Shown piece by piece: positions 24,170 through 31,739 of a stretch of DNA of 64,000 bases. The notes under the pieces were generated by a model. The model made no database searches and was not told the DNA's origin. It saw only the letters and a list, made by a program, of their open reading frames with translations. Each line of letters starts with the position of its first letter. Within the stretch, counting starts at the first letter, position 1. The position numbers and the translations under genes were made by a program. Origin of the DNA: Hyphomicrobiaceae bacterium. Its GTDB lineage: Bacteria; Pseudomonadota; Alphaproteobacteria; Rhizobiales; Hyphomicrobiaceae. Location of the stretch: NCBI GenBank assembly GCA_008933705.1, contig WBUN01000005.1, positions 62,001 to 126,000 on the forward strand, in the 5' to 3' direction.

Positions 24170-24508
24170 TCACGCGGCATCGTTCTCTGTCGTTCCTGCA
24201 GAAGCCAGCCCCGCGCAGCATTCGGCCTTGACGTAATCGAGCACCGCGCCGACGGCCCGGTAGTTCGCGGTGCAGATCACCTCGCGCCCGCGCCGATCTT
24301 GAAGAACGAGGTCGGCCTCGGCCAGCGTGCCGAGATGGTGCGCCAGCGTGGTTGCCGGCACGCCCAGCATGCGTTGGATCGTGCCGACGTTCGCGCCGTC
24401 CGGCCCGGCGCGGACAAGGAGCTTGAAGATGCGAAGACGCGTTCGATTGCCGAGTGCGGCCAGCGCGTCGGCGACCTTCTGCTCTCGCTGCTGGCTGCGT
24501 CCATTCAT
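24170..24508 (-). CDS. ArsR-family metalloregulator
   Basis: The product has 112 residues. The winged-helix pattern of ArsR/SmtB regulators is clear: Ala-Leu-Gly-Asn-Arg-Thr-Arg-Leu-Arg-Ile-Phe near residue 20, and Pro-Ala-Thr-Thr-Leu-Ala-His-His-Leu-Gly-Thr-Leu as the recognition helix. A Glu-Cys-Cys near the C-terminus gives a vicinal thiol pair that could bind As(III) or a similar soft metal(loid), unlike the classical alpha-3 site. It is first gene of an operon with the ArsP-type permease and has a palindromic site just upstream of its start. Confidence 0.8.
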   Translation of the reverse strand: MNGRSQQREQKVADALAALGNRTRLRIFKLLVRAGPDGANVGTIQRMLGVPATTLAHHLGTLAEADLVLQDRRGREVICTANYRAVGAVLDYVKAECCAGLASAGTTENDAA

Positions 24509-24514
24509 ATTGTC

Positions 24515-24534
24515 TCTATATCACTAGAAATATA
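24515..24534. promoter_or_regulatory. Candidate ArsR operator 1
   Basis: CTATAT and ATATAG arms flank 8 bases and lie only 7 bases before the arsR start codon. The spacer contains ACTAGAA, also found in the second site. The position would block transcription of the arsR-permease operon. Confidence 0.5.
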
Positions 24535-24569
24535 GATGTCAAGAGTGGGGGGCCGCAGCCCGGCCCAAC

Positions 24570-24767
24570 GCGCACGTGCATATTCGGGCGATTGCCGGCT
24601 ATAGTCTGGCGCTGGCAGGTTCGCTCGATCAGGCGCGCAGCCAGGTTGCGGCAATTCGCAAGACGCACCCGCGCTACAGCGTCGACGATTTCCTTCGCGC
24701 CTTTCGATTTGACCCGCACGGTGCCGCAGTGTTCCGCAAGGGCGCCAAGCTGGTCGGCATGGCCTGA
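24570..24767 (+). pseudogene. C-terminal remnant of an adenylate/guanylate cyclase with TPR repeats
   Basis: About 63 residues match the far C-terminal end of cyclase-TPR proteins: an Ala-Ile-Ala-Gly-Tyr-Ser-Leu-Ala-Leu-Ala-Gly repeat helix, a Tyr-Ser-Val-Asp-Asp-Phe-Leu-Arg-Ala-Phe-Arg-Phe segment, and a Phe-Arg-Lys-Gly-Ala-Lys end. The catalytic domain and all upstream repeats are missing; the sequence before it is the arsR promoter. It is therefore a decayed gene end. Confidence 0.6.
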
Positions 24768-24808
24768 TCGGCCGCTTGGCGTGATGGGGATCTGGCCTTC
24801 CGCGCGGT

Positions 24809-24985
24809 TCACCAAGACATGCCGGCCTCGTCATCGTCGTCTTCGTCATCGCCATCCTCGTCGCACACGATCGGGAACTCGACATCCGGCACCCAGCACA
24901 GCATGTCTCCCTGCACCATGCCGCTCGCGGGTGCATTGGCGGCCAGGAAGGACGCCGCCAAGACAAGCATCAAGACAACCCGCAT
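24809..24985 (-). CDS. Small exported protein with acidic C-terminus
   Basis: The product has 58 residues. A signal peptide of about 22 residues ends near Ala-Pro-Ala-Ser. The mature peptide has two Cys and a run of Asp and Glu. The ATG at 24985 has a GAAGGGG about 7 bases upstream. No family was recognised. The acidic tail could bind cations. It lies between two gene remnants, so it may itself be in a decaying region. Confidence 0.5.
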   Translation of the reverse strand: MRVVLMLVLAASFLAANAPASGMVQGDMLCWVPDVEFPIVCDEDGDDEDDDDEAGMSW

Positions 24986-25125
24986 GCCGAAACCCCTTCG
25001 CCTGACAGCCTGGAGGCCAAGACCCTGGGCACTCCGCGAGCGCCCTTGCGACAAGCAGGTCTTCGCCTTCTGTCTGGGCGAATACTACCTCGTTCGCCCC
25101 ATGCCGGACGCCGAAACGGAGCTGA

Positions 25126-25290
25126 CAGCAGGCTCACATTTCCCGGCAATGCGCGGGCGACCGCCTCTACCTTGCGCGCCGTGCAGACCATCCGCTCGCC
25201 GTGCTGCAGCACCTGCTCGGCGAGGGCGCGCCCCAGGCCGGTCGAGCAACCGGTCACCAGCCACGTGCGGTTCGGGGTCTTGGATCCTGG
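25126..25290 (-). pseudogene. N-terminal remnant of a short-chain dehydrogenase
   Basis: About 53 residues match the first Rossmann unit of SDR enzymes: Thr-Trp-Leu-Val-Thr-Gly-Cys-Ser-Thr-Gly-Leu-Gly-Arg-Ala-Leu-Ala, then a Val-Cys-Thr-Ala-Arg strand. After this the frame continues as low-similarity Arg/Pro-rich sequence without the catalytic Tyr-x-x-x-Lys. A truncated gene is the simplest reading. Confidence 0.6.
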
Positions 25291-25409
25291 CGCGTCGGCC
25301 AAAGCCGGCCTCCCGTGCAGCTTTTCATGCCGTTCGAGCCGGTGGCACAATGCCGGCTCCACTCCATGGCGCACGTTGCGTTTCATATTGCAGAACGTCA
25401 ATTTGTATT

Positions 25410-25432
25410 GTGGAATGAAAACTCCATTCCAC
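25410..25432. promoter_or_regulatory. GTGGAATG-N7-CATTCCAC palindrome, candidate IclR-type operator
   Basis: A perfect 8-base inverted repeat lies 62 bases before the TPP enzyme start. TGGAAT/ATTCCA arms resemble sites bound by IclR-family regulators, and an IclR-family gene closes this locus at 29761. Confidence 0.55.
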
Positions 25433-25493
25433 TCGCGGATCGCCGGTCGCTCGGGCCAGGTTCGTGGGCAAAGAGCGCGTGCAGGGAGAGACG

Positions 25494-27293
25494 ATGGCCA
25501 GGATGAAAGGCGCCGACCTCATCACCGAGTACCTGATCGAGAGCAAGATCCCGTACGTGTTCGGCATCTGCGGGCACGGTAACGTGGGGCTGCTGGATTC
25601 ATTGTATGCAGCGCGCGACCGCATCAGGCTCGTCTCGCCGCGGCACGAGCAGGTGGCGGCCCACATGGCCGACGCCTATTTCCGCGTGCGCCACGAGGCG
25701 GTGGCGACGCTCACATCGTGCGGGCCCGGATCCTGCAATATCGTCATGCCGCTCGCCTGCGCGCTGACCGACTCCTCGGCCGTCCTTGCGATCACTGCCA
25801 ATGTGCCGACCTCGCAGTTCAACCGCAGTCCGTTCCAGGAGATCAACCGCCACTTCCAGGCCGACTTCCCCAATATCATCCGCCCGGTGGTCAAGCGGTC
25901 CTTCCAGCCAACGCGCGTCGACATGCTGCCGCTGACGCTGCGGCAGGCGATGACGACGATGCTCTCGGGCCGCCCGGGTCCGGTCAATGTCGACGTGCCC
26001 TTCAATGTTTTCCAGGAGGAGGATGATGTCGCGGTGCCGCCCTTGGCTCCGCCCCTCAACGCGCAGCGCAGCGGCGCCTCGCCTGACGAAATCGCGGCCG
26101 CGATGGAGATGATCCTCAACGCCAAGCGGCCCGTGATTTTCATCGGCCACGGCGTGGCGCTCTCGGAGGCCGGAGCCGAACTCACGGGCCTCGCGCACAA
26201 ATTGACGATCCCGGTGATCTCCTCGCCCAACGGCATGGGCTGCCTTGATATGGCCGACCCGCTGTCGCTGGGCTTCATCGGTCGCAATGGCGCCTACCCC
26301 GCCAACCAGGCCGGCCGCCACGCCGACCTCGTGATCGCCATCGGCGCCCGCTTCGACGATCGCTCCGCATCGTCCTGGCTTCCGGGCTACTCCTGGAACT
26401 TCCCGCATGCCAAGCTGATCCACGTCGACATCGACCCAGCAGAGCTCGGGCGCAACTATCCGCCGGACCTCGGCCTTCTTGCCGACGCGCGCACCTTCCT
26501 GCGCCAGCTGCTCGCCGAGCTGGAGCGGCGGCCGGCGCGCATGGCGGGCGCGACGTCGGCCTGGCAGGCGGATATCCGCAAATGGCAGGCCGAATGGGAG
26601 GCCTTCACGCGGCCCAACTTCGGCCTGCACGAGACGCCGATCCGGCCCGAGCGCGTTGTCGCCGACTGTCAGGCGGTGCTGCCGCCGGACGCCATCCTCG
26701 CCTGCGACGTGGGCGTCAACCACAACTGGTACATGCAGTTCTGGAAAGCGCGCCGGCCGCAGACGATGCTCAACTCATGGGGCTTCTCGGGCATGGGCTT
26801 CGGCGCTGCCGGGGCGCTCGGCGCCAAGCTCGCCGCTCCAGACCGCCCCGTGGTCGCCATTGCGGGCGACGGCAGCTTCTCCATGGTGCCGCACGTGCTG
26901 TGCACGGCGGTGGAGTACAACATCCCCGTGGTGTGGGTGATCTGGAACAACTTCGGCTGGGTCTCGATCCGCGACATCCAGCTCGGCATGTTCGGCGGCC
27001 GCGAGCTCGGCACCATGTTCAACGAGGGCCCGAACGGGCGCCCCTACAATCCGGACTTCGCGGCGTGGGCCCGGGCGACCGGCGTCGATGCGATGACCAT
27101 CACCAAGTCGGAGGACTTCAAAGGCGCGCTCGATCACGCCGTCAAGGCCAACAAGCCGTTCCTGCTCGACGTGCACGTCTCGGCCGAAATCCGGCCGCCC
27201 GCCACCGGCGCCTGGGAGCTGCCGCCGACGCCCTACAAGGAGCCGGTGTTCGGCAAGCGGTGGCTGCCGGGCGATGCGGTGCCGGCGAAGTAG
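25494..27293 (+). CDS. Thiamine-pyrophosphate-dependent enzyme, acetolactate-synthase-like
   Basis: The product has 599 residues with the three domains of the family. The N-terminal PYR domain has the catalytic Glu in Arg-His-Glu-Gln-Val-Ala-Ala-His-Met-Ala-Asp-Ala. A central domain follows at about 200-340. The C-terminal PP domain carries Gly-Asp-Gly-Ser-Phe-Ser-Met with a downstream Asn-Asn for Mg and TPP. The reaction type is likely 2-oxoacid decarboxylation or carboligation. Acetolactate synthase proper is less likely, because a cupin and a flavoprotein surround it and no small subunit is present. The ATG at 25494 has GGGAGAG close upstream. The next gene starts immediately after its stop. 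Confidence 0.8.
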   Translation: MARMKGADLITEYLIESKIPYVFGICGHGNVGLLDSLYAARDRIRLVSPRHEQVAAHMADAYFRVRHEAVATLTSCGPGSCNIVMPLACALTDSSAVLAITANVPTSQFNRSPFQEINRHFQADFPNIIRPVVKRSFQPTRVDMLPLTLRQAMTTMLSGRPGPVNVDVPFNVFQEEDDVAVPPLAPPLNAQRSGASPDEIAAAMEMILNAKRPVIFIGHGVALSEAGAELTGLAHKLTIPVISSPNGMGCLDMADPLSLGFIGRNGAYPANQAGRHADLVIAIGARFDDRSASSWLPGYSWNFPHAKLIHVDIDPAELGRNYPPDLGLLADARTFLRQLLAELERRPARMAGATSAWQADIRKWQAEWEAFTRPNFGLHETPIRPERVVADCQAVLPPDAILACDVGVNHNWYMQFWKARRPQTMLNSWGFSGMGFGAAGALGAKLAAPDRPVVAIAGDGSFSMVPHVLCTAVEYNIPVVWVIWNNFGWVSIRDIQLGMFGGRELGTMFNEGPNGRPYNPDFAAWARATGVDAMTITKSEDFKGALDHAVKANKPFLLDVHVSAEIRPPATGAWELPPTPYKEPVFGKRWLPGDAVPAK

Positions 27294-27692
27294 ATGGCCA
27301 CCAGCGAAGGACCCCAAGACATGCGCAAGGCCCCCGCCAAGCCCCTCATCCGCAGCATCGCCGAGGTGCCGTGGAAGGAATACCCCGACCACTTCGGCGG
27401 CGCGCTGTCGAAGCCGCTGGTCGACCCGGAGAACGCCGGCGCACGCCATCTCGACTATCGCATCTCCATGTACCAGCCGATGGCCTACGTGAAGCTGCAC
27501 AAGCACAAGGTGCAAGAACAGATCTACCACGTGCTCGACGGCGAGGGCCTGATGGAGATCGGCAACGAGACCCGCGTGGTGCGCAGGCACGACGTCATAT
27601 TCCTTCCGCCAGGCGTGGAGCACTCGATCCAGAACTCCGGCCTCGTCGATCTCGTGTTCCTGGTCGTCACCAGCCCGCCGAGCGACGACTGA
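27294..27692 (+). CDS. Cupin-domain protein
   Basis: The product has 132 residues. The cupin barrel motifs are visible: Lys-Leu-His-Lys-His-Lys-x5-Ile-Tyr-His-Val-Leu-Asp-Gly-Glu-Gly in motif 1, and Asp-Val-Ile-Phe-Leu-Pro-Pro-Gly-Val-Glu-His-Ser in motif 2, giving His and Glu metal ligands. The ATG directly follows the TAG of the TPP enzyme, so the two are co-translated. It may be a metal-dependent isomerase, decarboxylase or sensor for the same substrate. The exact reaction is unknown. Confidence 0.75.
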   Translation: MATSEGPQDMRKAPAKPLIRSIAEVPWKEYPDHFGGALSKPLVDPENAGARHLDYRISMYQPMAYVKLHKHKVQEQIYHVLDGEGLMEIGNETRVVRRHDVIFLPPGVEHSIQNSGLVDLVFLVVTSPPSDD

Positions 27693-27693
27693 T

Positions 27694-27783
27694 GTCATCC
27701 CGGGCCTTGTGCCCGGCATCCAGCGATCAGCACGCGCCGAAGCAAGCGGAACGATGGATCCCGGCAACAAGCGCCGGGATGAC
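27694..27783. repeat. Palindromic intergenic repeat (TGTCATCCCGG type)
   Basis: The segment begins TGTCATCCCGGGCCTTGTGC and ends with the complementary CGGGATGACA, with further GGATCC-like pairing inside. This is a repeat type common in Hyphomicrobiales intergenic DNA. It lies between two convergent genes and could also act as a transcription terminator for both. Confidence 0.7.
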
Positions 27784-27785
27784 AA

Positions 27786-29279
27786 CTAAGGCATCTGCTT
27801 CGCGCGCTGCCCGGCGGACGTGCCGGCAATCTTGCCGAACACGGAGCCCGCCATCAGGCCGGTGCCGCCCGGATAGTTGAAGTAGAACAGCCCGCCCACC
27901 AGCTCGCCTGCCGCATAGAGTCCGGGGATGACCTGGCCGTCGGTGTCGAGCACGCGCGCGGCCCCGTCGATCTTGAGGCCGCCGAAGGTGAAGGTGATGC
28001 CGCAGGTTACCGCGTAGGCTTCGAACGGCGGCGTATCGATGATGTTGGCCCAGTTGGACTTGGGGATGGGCAGGCCGACCGTGCCTCGGCCGTCCTTGAT
28101 GTTGGGGTTGAAGGGGACGTCGGCTTTCACCGCGGCGTTGTAGGTCTTGATTGTGGCCAGCGCCTTCTCCGCATTGACGTCCTCGAGCTTGCCGACCAGC
28201 TCTTCCCGCGTATCGGCCTTCACTTTCGTTACGCGTTTGATGCGGTACTCGTCGCGCAGCAGGTGCAGCACCTTGCTGTCGAAGATCTGCCAGGCGAACT
28301 GTCCGGGCTGGTTGAGAATCACGCGGCCGTACTTGGCGTATGTGTAGTTGCGGAAGTCGGCGCCTTCATCGACGAAGCGCTCGCCGTTGGCGTTCAGCAT
28401 GATGCTGAAGGGATAGGAGTGCTTCTGGAAGTTGTCGCCGACCGAAAGGTCGCCGAACTCCGGCGCGTTGCGGTCCCAGCCGACCGCATGACAGCCAGAC
28501 CAGTTGCCGGTCGGCTGCGCGCCGATGTCGAGTGCCATTCGGATACCGTCGCCCGTATTGAACCGGGTGCCGCGGATCTTGGCGAGGTCCCAGCCGGGCC
28601 CCAGGTAGCGCGTACGCCATTCCGCGTTGGCCTGGAAGCCACCGGCGGCGAGGATGACGCAGCGGGCCGCGACGTTGGTGGTCTTGCCCTGATGGCGGAT
28701 GCGCACACCCTTGATGCCGTCGTCATCCGAGATCAGCGAAACGGCCCGGGCCTCATAGGCGACGGCGATGCCGCTCTTCCTGGCCGCCGCAGTGAGGCCT
28801 TCTACGAGCCCCGGTCCGCCGCCCCAGGCCTCGACGGTCAGGCCGCCCCAGAACTTGAATTTGCCGTCGACCTTGAAGGCCTGGCGGCCGTAGATCGGCG
28901 CGAAGCGGATGCCCTTGGCGCGCATCCAGCGCATCGTTTCCTTGCTGCGGGTGACGAGCAGCTCGCACAGCTCGGGATCGGTGCGGTACTCGGTGACGCG
29001 GCCCATGTCGTCGAAGAACTTATCCTCGGTGTAGGTACCGAAGTCGGTGTTCCTGATCTCCTCCTCGGTCAGGTCGGGCATGAGCGCCTTGAGGTCCTCC
29101 ACGCCGTCATAGACGCAGCGGAAAGCACCGGCTGTGAACCGGCTGTTGCCGCCGCACTCGGCCTCGGGCGCACGCTCGATCACAACGACCGACACGCCGC
29201 TCTCGGCTGCGGCAAGGGCCGCGCAGAAGGCCGCGTTGCCGGCACCGACCACGACCACATCACAAGAGGAAGGAAGCAT
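27786..29279 (-). CDS. FAD-dependent tricarballylate dehydrogenase-like protein
   Basis: The product has 497 residues, of the FAD_binding_2 family (fumarate reductase flavoprotein type). The N-terminal dinucleotide motif Val-Val-Gly-Ala-Gly-Asn-Ala-Ala, an Gly-Gly-Asn-Ser-Arg segment that contacts FAD, and a C-terminal Tyr-Ala-Ala-Gly-Glu-Leu-Val-Gly-Gly motif are present. The pattern is closest to TcuA, which oxidises tricarballylate to cis-aconitate; a TcuB electron partner is not seen. It converges with the TPP-cupin unit, and an IclR regulator lies upstream on the other strand. Confidence 0.75.
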   Translation of the reverse strand: MLPSSCDVVVVGAGNAAFCAALAAAESGVSVVVIERAPEAECGGNSRFTAGAFRCVYDGVEDLKALMPDLTEEEIRNTDFGTYTEDKFFDDMGRVTEYRTDPELCELLVTRSKETMRWMRAKGIRFAPIYGRQAFKVDGKFKFWGGLTVEAWGGGPGLVEGLTAAARKSGIAVAYEARAVSLISDDDGIKGVRIRHQGKTTNVAARCVILAAGGFQANAEWRTRYLGPGWDLAKIRGTRFNTGDGIRMALDIGAQPTGNWSGCHAVGWDRNAPEFGDLSVGDNFQKHSYPFSIMLNANGERFVDEGADFRNYTYAKYGRVILNQPGQFAWQIFDSKVLHLLRDEYRIKRVTKVKADTREELVGKLEDVNAEKALATIKTYNAAVKADVPFNPNIKDGRGTVGLPIPKSNWANIIDTPPFEAYAVTCGITFTFGGLKIDGAARVLDTDGQVIPGLYAAGELVGGLFYFNYPGGTGLMAGSVFGKIAGTSAGQRAKQMP

Positions 29280-29301
29280 TGCGGTTCACCTCGAATTTCG
29301 A

Positions 29302-29480
29302 TCAGGCTCGGCCGAGCCCCATGACGCCAAGCCTGCGGGCGCTGTCCAGAATATCGCGATCCGCGTCGTGCGAGATGATCTCGAGCATAGGCCGCGCGCT
29401 GTAGCCCACGGCGGCCAGGGCCGCCGGAAGCGTCGCGAAGGGGACGTCGCCGAGACCGACAGGGTCGTGACGAGCTCGCT
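29302..29480 (-). pseudogene. C-terminal remnant of a sugar-phosphate isomerase/epimerase
   Basis: On the minus strand a frame ending in Gly-Leu-Gly-Arg-Ala-stop reads Gly-Leu-Gly-Asp-Val-Pro-Phe, then a Leu-Ala-Ala-Val-Gly-Tyr-Ser-Ala segment and a Leu-Glu-Ile-Ile-Ser-His-Asp strand. This is the last beta-alpha unit of AP-endonuclease-2-type TIM-barrel epimerases. No upstream part of the barrel remains. It lies just before the TcuA-like gene, as if it were once the first gene of that operon. Confidence 0.5.
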
Positions 29481-29565
29481 CAAATGGGTGAGGCAGTCGA
29501 GTGCGGAATGGGCGATTCCCTGACAGCGGCGGGCAGTCTAAGGCCGGTCATCGCTCTGTCAACAT

Positions 29566-29601
29566 TCATTTTACATTGCGAGTACTCATTTGCCATCGCG
29601 A
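29566..29601. promoter_or_regulatory. Two direct repeats upstream of the IclR gene
   Basis: TCATTTTACATTGCGA (29566-29581) and TCATTTGCCATCGCGA (29586-29601) match at 13 of 16 positions, 20 bases apart, i.e. on the same face of the helix. They are in the gap between divergent genes, suggesting a regulator site. The rest of the gap (29280-29760) holds the epimerase remnant and no other gene. Confidence 0.45.
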
Positions 29602-29760
29602 AATCGTGGATGGTAGGCTGACGGCACGCGCGATGGGCGCGTGCAGGAGGATGGCAATGCCGACGTCGGCGAGCGCCGCGCCGAAGGCGATCTATATGAT
29701 GGTGCCGGAACAGCCAAACTCGCTGACCTCGACCGCCGATGCCGAACTGGAGGTGGATAC

Positions 29761-30660
29761 GTGACCACGCGAGCAGCCCCGAAACGCGCCCGAACCTTGG
29801 AACGCCCGGCCCGCGAGCTGGCCAAGGTCGCGCGGACGGAAGAGCGCGCGCCGGATATCGACGAGGACGTCTCCGACCGGCAGCGCGGAGGCGTGCAGTC
29901 GCTCGGACGTGCCTTCGCCATCCTCGAGGAGGTGGCGCGCAACAGGGACGGCATCAGCCTGGCCGAGCTCTCGAAGCGTGTTGGCCTGCACACCTCGACC
30001 ACCTTTCATCTGGCCAAGACCATGGTGTCGCTAGGCTACATCCGGCAGACGAAGGACACGAGGCGCTACCGCATCGGCCGGCCGCTGTTCGCCCTCGCGG
30101 CGAGCTGTCTCGACGAGATCGAGATGGTGAGCCTGGCGACCCCGGTGCTCGAGGATCTCTCGCGTGAGACCGGCGAGAGCAGCCACTTCGCCGTGCGCCT
30201 CGGCGACGCGGTCGTGGTCATCGCGCGCACCACGGGGCCGGGCGCATTCCAGTTCACCGACCGGGCCGGCGTCGTGCGACCCGCCTACTGCACGGCACTC
30301 GGCAAGACCATCCTCGCCGCCCTGCGGCCCGACCAGTTCGAGCGTTTCCTGGCGCGCACCGAGCTCAAGGCAATGACGCCAAAGACCATAACCGATCCGC
30401 AGCTCCTGCGCCGCGAGATCGACGAGGTGCGCGCGAGCGGCATCGCCTACGACGACGGCGAGTTCGACCAGGAGGTGCGCTGCTGCTCCGTTCCGGTGCG
30501 CGATTTCACAGGCGCGGTAGTGGGCGCCGTCGGAATCTCGGGACCGGTGTGGCGGCTGTCGATCCAGGGGCTGCAGAGCCGCGCCCGCATCGTGCAGGCC
30601 GCCGCCAATCGCCTCTCTGCCGAGTTCGGCGCCAAGCTGGACGCCGTGGCGGCCCGCTAA
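29761..30660 (+). CDS. IclR-family transcription regulator
   Basis: The product has 299 residues. About 45 extra charged residues precede the IclR winged helix (Val-Gln-Ser-Leu-Gly-Arg-Ala-Phe-Ala-Ile-Leu, then Leu-Ala-Glu-Leu-Ser-Lys-Arg-Val-Gly-Leu and Thr-Ser-Thr-Thr-Phe-His-Leu). The C-terminal effector domain includes the Tyr-Cys-Thr-Ala-Leu-Gly-Lys-Thr-Ile-Leu-Ala motif. The GTG at 29761 has a GGAGG 7 bases upstream. It probably controls the TPP-cupin and TcuA-like genes in response to their substrate. Confidence 0.85.
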   Translation: MTTRAAPKRARTLERPARELAKVARTEERAPDIDEDVSDRQRGGVQSLGRAFAILEEVARNRDGISLAELSKRVGLHTSTTFHLAKTMVSLGYIRQTKDTRRYRIGRPLFALAASCLDEIEMVSLATPVLEDLSRETGESSHFAVRLGDAVVVIARTTGPGAFQFTDRAGVVRPAYCTALGKTILAALRPDQFERFLARTELKAMTPKTITDPQLLRREIDEVRASGIAYDDGEFDQEVRCCSVPVRDFTGAVVGAVGISGPVWRLSIQGLQSRARIVQAAANRLSAEFGAKLDAVAAR

Positions 30661-30758
30661 CGAACGTCGATACCATGCCTCGGCGACGGCGGGCGGCATG
30701 GTCAAGTTGACACGGCCTTCCCAAGCGGCAAGCGGCAGCGCCGCGAGCGCGTTCCCGC

Positions 30759-31574
30759 TCACACCTCGAAACACGCCGCCGTCGCGAAACCCTGCGCGCC
30801 ATGCCCTTTGCTTTCGAAGCCGAGAGCGTTCGAGCGCACCGATGTCGCTCCGATACGGTACGTCCGTGCAATGTGCGTGTGGCCGTGCACCCAGACGGGT
30901 ACGCCCGAGAGCGCTGCTATCTTATCGTCCAGTGCGGAGGCGTAGGCACCATGGAGACCGTTGCCCTTGAACTTGGGATTGAGGCCCTGGAGGCTCGGCG
31001 CATGATGCGTGATGACAATCGTGGGTTCGCCCGCTTGCTCTGTCACCGCGCCGATCAATGCTGACCATGCTTTCTCGTGCGCGGCGAACGCGTTCTCAGG
31101 CCGAAATTTCGCGAATGTCTCGTTACCCTCGGAATCTCGACTGCGCGTCTTGACGAAGAAGAACTCGCCCATCCGTCGGCGCACGCCGTTCATGCAAGCT
31201 TCGCTGCCGCCGTCGAAGTCCGACCAGAGGGTCGAACCGAAGAAACGAACGCCGTCGATCTCCGTCGTTTCGTCGTCGAGCACCGTCACTCCGGGCAGGT
31301 GGCGGCGGAGCAGCCGGACCGTGTCCTCGAATACCCCGTCATAGTGCTCGTGATTGCCGGGGATCATGAGCACATGGGCAAAGTTCCTTCGAGCTTCGTC
31401 GATGAAGCGCATCACGCGTGCGCGCTGATCGATGCTGTACTTGTCGGTCCGCGCGGGATCGAGGCAACGCGCGTGGCACAGGTCGCCCGCGATGATCAGC
31501 ACGTCGCCCCCCGGCAGCCGCCGCGCGAAGTCCTGCGTTTCGAGATGAAGGTCGCTCAGGTAATGACAGCGCAT
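30759..31574 (-). CDS. Calcineurin-like metallophosphoesterase
   Basis: The product has 271 residues. The metal-binding motifs are all present in order: Ser-Asp-Leu-His-Leu near residue 8, Gly-Asp-Leu-Cys near 31, Gly-Asn-His-Glu-His-Tyr near 73, His-His-Ala-Pro near 185, and Gly-His-Thr-His near 230. Such enzymes hydrolyse phosphodiesters or nucleotides with a two-metal centre. The substrate cannot be told. There is no signal peptide, so it is cytoplasmic. It is a single gene between the IclR gene and the sensor kinase. Confidence 0.8.
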   Translation of the reverse strand: MRCHYLSDLHLETQDFARRLPGGDVLIIAGDLCHARCLDPARTDKYSIDQRARVMRFIDEARRNFAHVLMIPGNHEHYDGVFEDTVRLLRRHLPGVTVLDDETTEIDGVRFFGSTLWSDFDGGSEACMNGVRRRMGEFFFVKTRSRDSEGNETFAKFRPENAFAAHEKAWSALIGAVTEQAGEPTIVITHHAPSLQGLNPKFKGNGLHGAYASALDDKIAALSGVPVWVHGHTHIARTYRIGATSVRSNALGFESKGHGAQGFATAACFEV

Positions 31575-31739
31575 CGCTCCGGGCCCCCTCTCCCTGCGAA
31601 TCGGATCGCACGGGCTGAGCTTGCACTGAAAGCAACCGGCTGTCGGTTAAGCCGCGTTAACGGATTGGCCGCGGCGCGTTGCGCTCGACCATTCGAGGAA
31701 CTCGCGGCACGGCGGCATGCCGGCTTCGGTGAGATCGGC

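Noticed and set aside
25464-27293. Calling the TPP enzyme acetolactate synthase for amino acid synthesis
   Set aside because: No regulatory small subunit is adjacent, and the cupin and catabolic neighbours point to a different substrate.
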